From Plantactinospora mayteni (GTDB taxonomy: Bacteria > Actinomycetota > Actinomycetes > Mycobacteriales > Micromonosporaceae), in NCBI RefSeq assembly GCF_016862935.1, contig NZ_BONX01000026.1:1-64000 (forward strand): 64,000 bases of DNA, in the 5' to 3' direction. Under the pieces are notes generated by a model. It saw nothing but the letters and a program-made list of their open reading frames with translations, had not been told where the DNA came from and did not search any database. This document shows, piece after piece, positions 18,013-26,590 of this stretch. The stretch's first letter is position 1; each line of letters starts with the position of its first letter. Made by a program: the position numbers and the translations under genes.

Positions 18013-20048
18013 CGCGTTCCCTGTCGGCCGAGGCGCCGACCGCCGTACCGGCCGCCCTCCCGCCGGTGGTGCCGCAGGTGGTCGCGGCGGCCACCGAGGC
18101 ACTTGGCCCACGGCTGCTCAAGAAGCTGGACGCGACGGTCGAACGGGTCGGCGCGCTGCCCCGCACCGTGGCGGACGAGGGCGTCCGGCTGGACTTCGGT
18201 CCGGACACCGTCGTCACCCTGGCACCCGGACCGTCCGGCGTGATCACCGATGCCGACCAGGCCCGCTGCGGTTGCCTGCTGGCGCCGCGCTGCCTGCACT
18301 TGGTGGCCGTGTTGACCGCCTGCCCGGTCGCCGATCCGGTCATGGTTCCGGCACCGCACACCACTACCGGCGCAGGCGCGCCGGAGACCGGCACCGGAAC
18401 TCCCCCGGACACCGAAGGCCCAGACACCGAAGGCCATCGAGACAACGAAGGCCGAGACAGCAACGGCCGGAGCAGCGCGGGTCGGGGCGGCGCCGGAGGA
18501 AAGGGCGCGAAGCGTACCGGCGACCGGACCGGCTCGGCAGTCGGGGCCGACGACCCCGCGTCCAGCTCGGGATCGGCGGGCCGAGGTGCCCGGAACAGTG
18601 CTCCCAGCGCCGCCGCGCGGGCTGCGGCGGAGGACCTGTGGCGCGCGGCGGCGGCGGTGCTCGCCGCCGGGGTTCCCGGCTCGGGTGCGGTGCCCCAGGC
18701 CGAACTGCTCCGGGCCGCGCACAGCGCCCGGGTGGCCGGGCTGCACCGCGCGGAGAGCGCCGCGCTGCGGGTGGTCCGCGGTCTACGGGCCGCCCGGGGC
18801 CGCCACGACAGCCACCGGTTGGCCGATCTGGTCCAGGTGCTGCACGAACTCCTGCTCACCGCCGGTCGGCTCGCCGCCGGCGACCCCGACCCGGCCCTGG
18901 TCGGGATATCCCGCCGCAGCTACCGGCCGGGCGGCGGTCTCCGGGTGTACGGCGTCTGCCGCGAGCCGGTGATCAGCGCGACCGGTTACGGCGGAGTGGT
19001 CACCCATCTCGTGGACGACGAGGGCCGGTGGTTCTCCATCCCGGACGTGCAGCCCGGCGGGCCGGATCGGGCCCGCAGCTCCGCGACGGCGCTGGTCGAG
19101 GTCGGCTCGGCCGGGCTCACCCATGCCCGACTGGCCCGCGCCGGACTGGTGATCACGGGTACGACCGTCTCGCCGGACGGCCGGCTCGGTGCGGGTCGGG
19201 GGGTACGGGCCAGCCCGATCAGCGGGCCGAGCTGGTCGGGGGGTGCACTGGACCGGCTGTTCGCCCGCCCGCTCACGGCGACGGTGGGCGCCCAGCTCGA
19301 TCCGGCGGCCGACACCGCCGGCCCGGCCGAACAGGGTGGTGCCGGAGCCGAACTCGTCGGTGCCGATCTCGTGCTGATCGGCGCGACCGGTGACCACGTA
19401 CTCGCCCGTGAGCTGTCGGCGCTCGAAGCCGGGCCGGTGATCCGGCTGGTACCGGCCAACGCCCATCCCGCGCTGGCGCACCTGGCCAACCTGCGCCGGC
19501 TGGCGAGCCGTCCCGGCCTGCGGATCCGGGTGGTCGCCCGGCTGGACCCCGATCGGGCGAGCACGCTGGTCCCGCTCGCGGTCGGTCCGGTGCCGGGATC
19601 CGAGCAGACGCTACGGCTGCCGGACGACTGGCAGGGCCACGCCGATCTCGGGTACGACCTGCTCCAGGGCGCACACCTCCCGCCGCTCGCCAGCGTGCTG
19701 GACGTACCGGTCGACCGCCCCGGGCCCGACCCGGTGGCCAGCGCACCGCTGTGGCGGGTACGCCGGCTCGTGGAGCTGGCCGTGGCCGGTGGACGTCGGG
19801 CCGTCGGCGAGTCTGCCCGGGGCGACGGCCCCGGTCTGGTCACTCCGTTGCGGCGGGCCGGGTTCCAGGTCGCCGCCGAACTCACCACCGCGCTCGCCGC
19901 GGAGTCGGACCGGCAGGGCCGGGACGCCTTCGGCCGGCTGACCGAACCGGATCCGGACCGGTACGCCTGGGCCTGGGTCGCCGCCGTCACCCACCTCGCG
20001 GCCACCGAGCGGGCGCTGGTCCGTGCCTCCTGGAGCGACGACGCGTAA
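18009..20048 (+). CDS. SWIM zinc-finger protein (YehQ-like)
   Basis: A 679-aa protein starting at ATG 18009, which overlaps the previous stop as ATGA. The SWIM motif CGCLLAPRCLH (C87, C89, C95, H97) fits CxCx(n)CxH and predicts a zinc-bound DNA- or protein-binding module. Residues about 118-165 form a Gly/Asp/Glu/Thr-rich linker with repeated DTEG units. The C-terminal 450 residues are alpha/beta with no motif that I recognise. As last gene of the operon it is followed by a 17-bp hairpin. E. coli YehQ has the same SWIM type and the same MoxR/VWA neighbours. Confidence 0.88.
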   Translation: MTRSLSAEAPTAVPAALPPVVPQVVAAATEALGPRLLKKLDATVERVGALPRTVADEGVRLDFGPDTVVTLAPGPSGVITDADQARCGCLLAPRCLHLVAVLTACPVADPVMVPAPHTTTGAGAPETGTGTPPDTEGPDTEGHRDNEGRDSNGRSSAGRGGAGGKGAKRTGDRTGSAVGADDPASSSGSAGRGARNSAPSAAARAAAEDLWRAAAAVLAAGVPGSGAVPQAELLRAAHSARVAGLHRAESAALRVVRGLRAARGRHDSHRLADLVQVLHELLLTAGRLAAGDPDPALVGISRRSYRPGGGLRVYGVCREPVISATGYGGVVTHLVDDEGRWFSIPDVQPGGPDRARSSATALVEVGSAGLTHARLARAGLVITGTTVSPDGRLGAGRGVRASPISGPSWSGGALDRLFARPLTATVGAQLDPAADTAGPAEQGGAGAELVGADLVLIGATGDHVLARELSALEAGPVIRLVPANAHPALAHLANLRRLASRPGLRIRVVARLDPDRASTLVPLAVGPVPGSEQTLRLPDDWQGHADLGYDLLQGAHLPPLASVLDVPVDRPGPDPVASAPLWRVRRLVELAVAGGRRAVGESARGDGPGLVTPLRRAGFQVAAELTTALAAESDRQGRDAFGRLTEPDPDRYAWAWVAAVTHLAATERALVRASWSDDA

Positions 20049-20051
20049 CGA

Positions 20052-20089
20052 CTCGCGGCCGGTACCCCGCTCGGGGTACCGGCCGCGAG
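20052..20089. terminator. Perfect 17-bp hairpin between convergent operon and ctaD
   Basis: CTCGCGGCCGGTACCCC pairs perfectly with its complement across a GCTC loop. No U-tract follows, as is usual in actinobacteria. It lies in the 57-bp gap between the SWIM gene and ctaD, which converge, so it can serve both strands. Confidence 0.85.
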
Positions 20090-20105
20090 ATCGAACCGGG
20101 TGGGA

Positions 20106-21866
20106 CTACCGCTGGTCGATGTCGCTGGCGGTGTCCTCGGTGTAACTGGCGCCGTGGTCGGATTCGCTGGTCAGCGGCTTGGCGCCACCCTCGGGCGGAC
20201 CGGCCAGCGACTGCCCGCCGGCGGCCAGCTCCGGGAACTTCGCGTCGAAGGCCGGCCGCTCGGAGCGGATCCGGGGCATCCGGTCGAAGTTGCGCAGCGG
20301 CGGCGGCGAGCTGGTCGCCCACTCCAGCGAGTTGCCGTGACCCCACGGGTCGTCGACCTCCACCAGCGGCCCGGCCTTGTACGACTTCCAGACGTTGTAG
20401 AGGAACGGCAGGGTCGAGATGCCGGTGATGAACGAACCGATCGTGGAGATCATGTTCAGCGTGGTCCAGCCGTCGATCACCTGGTAGTCGGCGTACCGCC
20501 GGGGCATGCCCTCGTTGCCGAGCCAGTGCTGCACCAGGAACGTGGTGTGGAAGCCGACGAAGGTCAGCCAGAAGTGCACCTTGCCGAGGCGCTCGTCCAG
20601 CATCCGGCCGAACATCTTCGGGAACCAGAAGTAGATGCCGGCGTAGACGGCGAAGACGATGGTGCCGAAGAGCACGTAGTGGAAGTGCGCCACCACGAAG
20701 TAGGAGTCGGAGACGTGGAAGTCGACCGGCGGGCTGGCCAGCAGTACGCCGGTGAGGCCGCCGAAGAGGAAGGTGACCAGGAAGCCGACCGCCCAGAGCA
20801 TCGGGGTCTCGAAGCTGATCTGGCCGCGCCACATCGTGCCGATCCAGTTGAAGAACTTCATGCCGGTCGGCACCGCGATCAGGAAGCTCAGGAACGAGAA
20901 GAACGGCAGCAGCACCTGGCCGGTGGCGAACATGTGGTGCGCCCAGACGCTCATCGAGAGCGCCGCGATCGCGATGGTCGCGCCGACCAGACCCTTGTAG
21001 CCGAAGATCGGCTTACGGGAGAAGACCGGGATGACCTCGCTGATGATGCCGAAGAACGGCAGCGCGACGATGTAGACCTCGGGGTGCCCGAAGAACCAGA
21101 AGAGGTGCTGCCAGAGCATCGGGCCGCCGGTCTCGGCGTCGAAGATGTGTGCGCCGAGGATCCGGTCCGCGGCGAGCGCGAAGAGGGCCGCCGCCAGCAG
21201 CGGGAAGACCATGATCACCAGGAGGCTGGTGACCAGGATGTTCCAGGTGAAGATCGGCATCCGGAACATCGTCATGCCGGGCGCCCGCAGCGTCAGGATC
21301 GTGGTGATCATGTTGACGCCACCGAGGATCGTGCCCAGACCGGAGATGGCCAGGCCGACGATCCACATGTTCGCGCCGACCCCGGGCGAGTGCTCCACGT
21401 TGCTCAGCGGGGTGTACGCGAACCAGCCGAAGTCGGCCGCCCCGCCGGGGGTGAGGAAGCCGCCCAGCGCCAGCGTCCCGCCGAACAGATAGAGCCAGTA
21501 CGCGAAGCTGTTCAGCCGGGGGAACGACACGTCCGGGGCACCGATCTGGATCGGCACCACGAAGTTCGCGAACGCGAAGACGATCGGCGTGGCGAAGAAC
21601 AGCAGCATGATCGTGCCGTGCATGGTGAATAGCTGGTTGTACTGCTCCGGCGACAGGAACTGGAGTCCCGGCCGGGCCAGCTCGGCGCGCATCAGCAGCG
21701 CCATCAGGCCACCGATCATGAAGAACGCGAACGCCGTGACCATATACATGATCCCGATCTGCTTCGCGTCCGTCGTACGCAGCAGCCGCGCGAGTGCCGA
21801 GCCCTTGACCGGCTGGCGTACCGGCCAGGGCCGGGTCACGATCGGCTTGGGTGCGACGGTGGTCAC
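20106..21866 (-). CDS. ctaD: Cytochrome c oxidase subunit I
   Basis: Catalytic subunit of the aa3 terminal oxidase in the cytoplasmic membrane, reducing oxygen and pumping protons. About 12 transmembrane helices are visible. Heme and copper ligand regions are [11 protein letters not shown], the [14 protein letters not shown] Tyr-His segment, [10 protein letters not shown], and [14 protein letters not shown] 21866 is preferred because GGAGG lies 6 nt before it. An upstream in-frame GTG at 21902 would place this ribosome site inside the gene. The product has 586 aa with a hydrophilic, charged C-terminal tail. Subunit II and III genes are not in the window, a common arrangement in actinobacteria. 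Confidence 0.97.
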   Translation of the reverse strand: MTTVAPKPIVTRPWPVRQPVKGSALARLLRTTDAKQIGIMYMVTAFAFFMIGGLMALLMRAELARPGLQFLSPEQYNQLFTMHGTIMLLFFATPIVFAFANFVVPIQIGAPDVSFPRLNSFAYWLYLFGGTLALGGFLTPGGAADFGWFAYTPLSNVEHSPGVGANMWIVGLAISGLGTILGGVNMITTILTLRAPGMTMFRMPIFTWNILVTSLLVIMVFPLLAAALFALAADRILGAHIFDAETGGPMLWQHLFWFFGHPEVYIVALPFFGIISEVIPVFSRKPIFGYKGLVGATIAIAALSMSVWAHHMFATGQVLLPFFSFLSFLIAVPTGMKFFNWIGTMWRGQISFETPMLWAVGFLVTFLFGGLTGVLLASPPVDFHVSDSYFVVAHFHYVLFGTIVFAVYAGIYFWFPKMFGRMLDERLGKVHFWLTFVGFHTTFLVQHWLGNEGMPRRYADYQVIDGWTTLNMISTIGSFITGISTLPFLYNVWKSYKAGPLVEVDDPWGHGNSLEWATSSPPPLRNFDRMPRIRSERPAFDAKFPELAAGGQSLAGPPEGGAKPLTSESDHGASYTEDTASDIDQR

Positions 21867-22070
21867 GAGTGGCCTCCGGTTCTCGTTAGTCCCACTCGGC
21901 ACGCGCTGTTGATCTGCGAGCCGTACCTCGCAGGCAGAATAGTCCCCGGCAGCGGCGCCTCCCTCCTCGGGTACGCCCCGACCCGCCGTACGGCCCCGCC
22001 AGGCCCGCTCGGCACCGCCACGCGGGGCAGCGATCCGCGCTCCGGATCACTGGTCCCCGCACCGACACCG

Positions 22071-23177
22071 TCACGCCGGGTCGACGAGGAGCCGGTAGTG
22101 CTCCTGGAAGATCCGGTTGCCCCGGATCCGCAACAGCGGATCGCGCAGCGGCGGGGGTACGTCCCGGGTCCGGTTCCGGTCGCGGGTCCGGTCCAGCACC
22201 CACTTGATCCGGGGCCGCCGCCGGCTCTCGTAGCTGTCCAGCGCCTCGGGTACGCCCGTCGACCGGCACAGCGAACGGGCCAGTACCAGCGCGTCCTCCA
22301 GGGCCATCGCGGCGCCCTGGGCCAGCGTCGGCGCGGTGGCGTGTGCGGCGTCACCGACCAGCACCACCCGGCCCCTCGACCACGCGCCCAACTCCACCTC
22401 GTCGGTAGGGGTCACCTGCACCTGGTCCAGCGCGTCCAGGATGGCCGGCACCGGACCGCCGTACCCGCCGAACAGTTCCCGTACCCGGGCCAGCGGGTCG
22501 GCCGGTGGTGCGGTACCGACCTCGTCGGCATAGCAGTGCAGCCGGCCGGCTCCCATCGGCACGGCGACGAACGCGGCCCGCTCGCCGAGCAGCCCGGTCC
22601 AGTCGGTCAGCGGCGGCCCACCACTGACCACGGCGCGGTAGACGACCTGCCCCGCCGGCCGGGCGGGTCCGCCGAGCGCGGCCAGCGCGCGGACCGCCGA
22701 GCGGCGCCCGTCGGCACCGACCACCAGGTCGTACTCGGCCTGGCCGCCGTCGCCGAAGGTGACCGTCACGGCGTCCCGGTGCAGGTCCAGGGCGCGGACC
22801 TCGGTCTCGTACCGCACCTCGCCGCCGGCACCGCTCAACAGCACCCGGTGCAGGTCGGACCGGGGCAGCGCCCGGCACTCGCCGACCCCGGACCAGAGTT
22901 TGTCGAGGTCGACCTCGCACAGTTCGCCGCCCCGGGCGTCCAGGAACCGCTGGCAGCGGATGACCTGGCCGAGCGGTCGCACCGGATCGTCCAGCCCGAT
23001 CTCCCGGAGCGCCCGCTCGGCGTTGCCGGGCAGGTAGAGACCGATCTCGGGAGCACCGGTCCCGGAGGACCGCTCGGTGACCTCCGGCCGGAACCCGGCG
23101 AGCCGGAGGGTACGCGCGACCGCCAGGCCGGCGATCCCTGCGCCGACGACGAGAACGCGCAGCTGGGATGCGGCCAT
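22071..23177 (-). CDS. FAD-dependent monooxygenase (PHBH fold)
   Basis: A 368-aa flavoprotein of the para-hydroxybenzoate-hydroxylase group. It has the N-terminal Rossmann motif VVGAGIAGLAVARTLRLAGF, the internal YDLVVGADGRRSAVR (DG motif) and the late VVLVGDAAHATAP (GD motif), all in the expected order. Such enzymes hydroxylate or epoxidise aromatic or polyketide substrates with NAD(P)H; the substrate cannot be inferred. GGAGG lies 8 nt before the ATG. The gene stands alone upstream of ctaD on the same strand with about 200 bp between, so co-transcription is possible but not required. Confidence 0.9.
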   Translation of the reverse strand: MAASQLRVLVVGAGIAGLAVARTLRLAGFRPEVTERSSGTGAPEIGLYLPGNAERALREIGLDDPVRPLGQVIRCQRFLDARGGELCEVDLDKLWSGVGECRALPRSDLHRVLLSGAGGEVRYETEVRALDLHRDAVTVTFGDGGQAEYDLVVGADGRRSAVRALAALGGPARPAGQVVYRAVVSGGPPLTDWTGLLGERAAFVAVPMGAGRLHCYADEVGTAPPADPLARVRELFGGYGGPVPAILDALDQVQVTPTDEVELGAWSRGRVVLVGDAAHATAPTLAQGAAMALEDALVLARSLCRSTGVPEALDSYESRRRPRIKWVLDRTRDRNRTRDVPPPLRDPLLRIRGNRIFQEHYRLLVDPA

Positions 23178-23482
23178 CTGGTGACGCCTCCGGGGGGATC
23201 GGCACGCGTTGAAGGCAAGACACTACTCCGCGCTATCACCCCAGCGGAAGATCCGATCGGATGTGCCCAGCTCACGGCCGGGTAACCCGCATCGGCCACA
23301 AGATCAGCGGCGCCGACCCAGGGACCAGGTAGTCGCGTCGACGGACGATGCCGGGACGCCGCCCGGGTGAACCTTTCTCGACCTGAACCGGGTCCCGACT
23401 TCCACCTACGGCCACGACGGACCGGCAGGGGAGGTGGAGAAAGGTTCAGTGACGCGTCCCGGGCTCCGGGCCGGTCACCGCC
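23178..23482. other. 305-bp intergenic region with palindromic element copy 1
   Basis: The gap between the start of the FAD monooxygenase gene and the stop of the KDG kinase gene (both reverse strand) contains no supportable gene. Its kinase-proximal third is occupied by an 81-bp palindromic element, listed separately. The remainder should hold the monooxygenase promoter; no confident -10/-35 pair was assigned. Confidence 0.6.
23368..23448 (-). repeat. Palindromic intergenic element, copy 1 (inverted)
   Basis: Bounded by TGAACCTTTCTCGACCT and AGGTGGAGAAAGGTTCA, a 17-bp terminal inverted repeat with one mismatch. Read on the reverse strand it aligns with copies at 36468 and 46237, sharing the CACCTCCCCT start, CGGTCCG core and CGGTTCAGGT before the right end. 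The arm differs from copy 2 at matched positions (CTC opposite GAG), which keeps pairing. Confidence 0.8.
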
Positions 23483-24580
23483 TCACCGCTGGACCCGGGC
23501 GCCCGCCCCCCGGACGAGTGCCTCGACCTCCTTCAGGCTGGCCATCGAGGTGTCGCCCGGGGTGGTCATCGCCAGCGCGCCGTGCGCGGCGCCGTACTCC
23601 ACCGCGCTGGCCAGGTCTCCTCCGGTCAGCAGCCGGTAGATCAGCCCGGAGGCGAAACTGTCGCCGCCGCCGACCCGGTCGAGGATCTCCAGGCCGGGCC
23701 GATGGGTCGCCTGCACGAAGCCGCTGCCGGCGGACCAGGCGATCGCACCCCAGTCGTTGACGGTCGCGCTGCGTACGGTGCGCAGCGTGGTCGCCACCAC
23801 CCGGAAGTTGTCGTACTCCTTGCCGACCGCCTCGATCATCCGCTGGAAGTTCGCCACCTCCAGCTCGGCGAGGGACTCGTCGGTGTCCGGCACCTCGAAG
23901 CCGAGCGAGGCGGTGAAGTCCTCCTCGTTGCCGATCATCACGTCGACGTACCGGGCGAGTCGCCGGTTGACCTCCTGCGCCCTGGCCTGGCCGCCGACCG
24001 CCTTCCAGAGGCTGGGCCGGTAGTTGAGGTCGTACGAGATCAGGGTGCCGTGCCGGCGCGCGGCGGTCATCGCGGCCTCGATCGTCTCCGGGGTGCCCTC
24101 GGAGAGCGCCGCGTAGATGCCCCCGGTGTGCAGCCAGCGCACACCCAGGGTGCCGAAGAGGTGCTCCCAGTCGACGTCGTCCGGGCGGAGCTGGCTGGCC
24201 GCGGTGTGCCCCCGGTCGGAGGTGCCGACGGCGCCGCGTACCCCGAAACCCCGCTCGGTGAAGTTGAGCCCGTTGCGGACGCTCCGGCCGATACCGTCGT
24301 ACGGCACCCACGTCACGAACGAGGTGTCCACCCCGCCGGTGAGGATCAGGTCCTCCAGCAGCCGTCCCACCTCGTTGTCGGCGAACGCGCTGACCAGCGC
24401 CGTACGCAGCCCGAAGCACCGGCGCAGCCCACGTGCGACGTTGTACTCGCCGCCGCCCTCCCAGGCCCGGAACGTCCGCGCCGTGCGTACCCGCCCTTCA
24501 CCCGGGTCGAGCCGGAGCATCACCTCGCCGAGCGAGACCAGGTCGAAGCGGCAGTCGTCGGCGGAGCGGATCGTCAACAT
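23483..24580 (-). CDS. kdgK: 2-keto-3-deoxygluconate kinase (PfkB family)
   Basis: Phosphorylates 2-keto-3-deoxygluconate to KDPG, feeding the aldolase encoded just upstream. The 365-aa protein shows the PfkB ribokinase layout: VSLGEVMLRLDPGEG near the start, WEGGGEYNVARGLRR for sugar binding, and the C-terminal catalytic DRVGGGDSFASGL with its GGGD anion-hole motif. ATG 24580 is preceded by AAAGG at 8 nt. The gap to the aldolase is 106 bp on the same strand. Assignment as KDG kinase, not fructokinase, rests on this pairing and on the divergent IclR regulator. Confidence 0.88.
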   Translation of the reverse strand: MLTIRSADDCRFDLVSLGEVMLRLDPGEGRVRTARTFRAWEGGGEYNVARGLRRCFGLRTALVSAFADNEVGRLLEDLILTGGVDTSFVTWVPYDGIGRSVRNGLNFTERGFGVRGAVGTSDRGHTAASQLRPDDVDWEHLFGTLGVRWLHTGGIYAALSEGTPETIEAAMTAARRHGTLISYDLNYRPSLWKAVGGQARAQEVNRRLARYVDVMIGNEEDFTASLGFEVPDTDESLAELEVANFQRMIEAVGKEYDNFRVVATTLRTVRSATVNDWGAIAWSAGSGFVQATHRPGLEILDRVGGGDSFASGLIYRLLTGGDLASAVEYGAAHGALAMTTPGDTSMASLKEVEALVRGAGARVQR

Positions 24581-24686
24581 GGGCGAACCTTTCGGGCGGG
24601 CCGGACACCGCACGGGCGCGGGGACGGCGGTCAGCGGCGGACGGGGACGCGGGTCGACCTGGACTGAGCCGGCCTGGGCCAGACAG

Positions 24687-25346
24687 TCAGCCGGCGGGAC
24701 GGCTGGCCCGGACTGCGGCGGTGGTCAGCCGGGTTACCTCGTCCCAGCGGCCCTCGGCGAGCAGTGCGGGGGCGACCATCCAGGTGCCGCCGACCGCGAG
24801 CACGGCCGGCAGCGCCAGGTAGTCACCGAGGTTGCCGGTGTTGACCCCGCCGGTCGGGATGAACCGGACCGACCGGAACGGGGCGGCCAGCGCCTTGACC
24901 ATGCCGACCCCGCCGAGTTGCTCGGCCGGGAAGAACTTGACCGTCTCCAGTCCGGCGTCCAGCGCCATCTGGATCTCGGTGGCGGTGGCGGCGCCGGGGA
25001 AGACCGGCAGCCCACGCTGCTGGCAGTGCCGTACCACCGCCGGCGAGAAGCCGGGGCTGACCACGAACCGGGCGCCCGCGTCGGCAGCCTGGTCGACCTG
25101 GGCCGGGGTCAGCACGGTGCCGGCGCCCACCAGCAGGTCGGGGCGCTCGGCCATCAACCGGATGGCCTCGGCGGCGGCGGCCGTCCGGAAGGTCACCTCG
25201 ATGGCCCGCAGGCCGCCCTCGGTGAGCGCGGCGGCCAGCGCCGGCGCCGAGGCAGCATCTTCGAGGACCACGACCGGCAGGATCCGGGTCGCCGCGATGG
25301 TCTCGGTTACGCCGACAATCTGTTCATCATCTTGAACGCTGGTCAC
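24687..25346 (-). CDS. eda: KDPG/KHG aldolase
   Basis: Cleaves 2-keto-3-deoxy-6-phosphogluconate to pyruvate and glyceraldehyde-3-phosphate. The 219-aa class I aldolase contains IEVTFR (E50), LLVGAGTVLT, FVVSPGFSP and the Schiff-base lysine K137 in ETVKFFPAEQLGG. GTG 25346 is inferred as a leaderless start because a strong promoter ends 7 nt upstream and no ribosome site exists. With kdgK it forms the distal part of a uronate or Entner-Doudoroff route. The divergent IclR gene is the likely regulator. Confidence 0.93.
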   Translation of the reverse strand: MTSVQDDEQIVGVTETIAATRILPVVVLEDAASAPALAAALTEGGLRAIEVTFRTAAAAEAIRLMAERPDLLVGAGTVLTPAQVDQAADAGARFVVSPGFSPAVVRHCQQRGLPVFPGAATATEIQMALDAGLETVKFFPAEQLGGVGMVKALAAPFRSVRFIPTGGVNTGNLGDYLALPAVLAVGGTWMVAPALLAEGRWDEVTRLTTAAVRASRPAG

Positions 25347-25353
25347 GTACGCG

Positions 25354-25381
25354 ACCCTACTGTGCTCGTCCACGCTGTCAA
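25354..25381 (-). promoter_or_regulatory. Strong sigma-70-type promoter of leaderless eda
   Basis: On the reverse strand, TTGACA (25376-25381) and TAGGGT (25354-25359) are separated by 16 bp, and the -10 ends 7 nt before GTG 25346. The -35 end lies 6 bp from the opposing -10 of the IclR gene, so the two promoters are back to back and a single bound repressor could control both. Confidence 0.7.
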
Positions 25382-25387
25382 GCCGAC

Positions 25388-25393
25388 TAGAGT
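25388..25393 (+). promoter_or_regulatory. -10 hexamer of leaderless IclR-family gene
   Basis: TAGAGT is followed by GGCCGCC and then ATG 25401, giving a 7-nt leaderless spacing. The -35 is weak (CTCGTC region). The short segment between the two divergent promoters (25376-25393) is the natural place for an IclR operator. Confidence 0.5.
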
Positions 25394-25400
25394 GGCCGCC

Positions 25401-26324
25401 ATGACGACGGGTACGACCAGCGGCGCGGAACTCCGGCCCGAACCGGCCGGCCAGCCCGCGCCCGACCGGTCGGACCAGGACGACCCGACCGTCTCCAGCC
25501 GGTCGGACCAGACCAACGCGGTGGCGCCGGCCGGCGCGATCGCCCCGGTCGGGGCGGTGGAGGCGTTCCAGCCGGTGAAGTCGGCCGGCCGGACCCTCGA
25601 CGTACTGGAGGCGCTGGCCGACGCGCCGCGGCGCCGCTCCCTGGTCGAGCTGGCCCGGGCACTCGGGATCCCGAAGAGCAGCCTGCACGGCCTGCTGCGC
25701 ACGATGATCCAGCGCGGCTGGGTGGAGGCGGACGCCACCGGTACCCGGTTCGGGCTGGGCGTACGCGCCCTCCAGGTCGGTGCCGCCTATCTGGAGGCGG
25801 ACGACGCCACCGGCCTGCTGGCCGGGGTACTCGACGACCTCGCCGGCCAGTTCGGCGAGACCGTACACCTGGGCCGGCTGGACGGACCGCACGTCGTCTA
25901 CCTGGCCAAGCGCGAGTCGGTGCACCGGTTGCGGCTCTACAGCGCGATCGGCCGGCAGCTTCCGGCGCACGCGACCGCGCTCGGCAAGGTGCTGCTCGCA
26001 CAGCGTACCGACGAGGCGGTGGACCGGCTGCTGAGCTGGCCGCTCCCGGCGCTCACCCGGCACACCATCACCGATCCGGAGCTGCTGCACGTCGAGCTGG
26101 CCTCGGTGCGGGACCGGGGTTACGCGGTGGACCGCGAGGAGAACACCGACGGCATCGTCTGCTTCGCGATGGCGGTGCCGCTGCACTCCCCGGCCGTGGA
26201 CGCGATCAGCCTCTCCGTACCGGCGACCAGGCTGGACGCCGAGAGCGAGGAACGGATCGCCGCCGCGCTGCACGGCGCGGTCCGGCAGGTGCGGGCCGCC
26301 CGCACCCTGCTGTCCGGCGCCTGA
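25401..26324 (+). CDS. IclR-family regulator, likely KdgR
   Basis: A 307-aa regulator with an unusually long disordered N-terminus (about 55 residues rich in Pro, Asp and Ser). The winged HTH follows (SLVELARALGIPKSSLHGLL, about residues 77-96), then an effector-binding domain with FGETVHLGRLDGPHVVYLAK and the IclR signature VDREENTDGIVCFAM. The leaderless ATG 25401 was chosen over upstream in-frame codons. It is divergent from eda-kdgK across 54 bp. This arrangement and family precedent suggest it senses KDG or KDPG and represses the kinase-aldolase genes; this is inference. Confidence 0.88.
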   Translation: MTTGTTSGAELRPEPAGQPAPDRSDQDDPTVSSRSDQTNAVAPAGAIAPVGAVEAFQPVKSAGRTLDVLEALADAPRRRSLVELARALGIPKSSLHGLLRTMIQRGWVEADATGTRFGLGVRALQVGAAYLEADDATGLLAGVLDDLAGQFGETVHLGRLDGPHVVYLAKRESVHRLRLYSAIGRQLPAHATALGKVLLAQRTDEAVDRLLSWPLPALTRHTITDPELLHVELASVRDRGYAVDREENTDGIVCFAMAVPLHSPAVDAISLSVPATRLDAESEERIAAALHGAVRQVRAARTLLSGA

Positions 26325-26457
26325 CCCGGCCACCGCCGCGCCCACCCGCCGGCACCGCCACCGCTCACCCTCTTCCGCCGGTACGCCGTTCAGCCTGGCG
26401 ACGCAACCGCCATAACCGGCCCATCGGCACGAACAACCCCGGCCGACCCTCGCCCGG

Positions 26458-26485
26458 TTGCTTTCCGAATTCAAGCATGTAAATG
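26458..26485 (+). promoter_or_regulatory. Promoter of the cellulase gene
   Basis: TTGCTT (26458-26463) and TAAATG (26480-26485) are spaced by 16 bp in an unusually A+T-rich patch. The predicted start near 26492 puts the CebR-like palindrome just downstream of transcription initiation, where repressor binding would block elongation. Confidence 0.45.
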
Positions 26486-26500
26486 TGTCTCCAGCTGCTA

Positions 26501-26514
26501 TGGGAGCGCTCCCC
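26501..26514 (+). promoter_or_regulatory. CebR-type operator
   Basis: TGGGAGCGCTCCCC matches the established actinobacterial CebR operator TGGGAGCGCTCCCA at 13 of 14 bases. It lies 77 bp before the cellulase start. CebR is a LacI-family repressor released by cello-oligosaccharides, so the cellulase should be cellulose-inducible. Confidence 0.85.
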
Positions 26515-26590
26515 GCACCACCACCCGCCGCACGCCCGGTACCTCGCGGCACCGCACCACTCCACGGACACCCACCACCCAAGGAGCATC

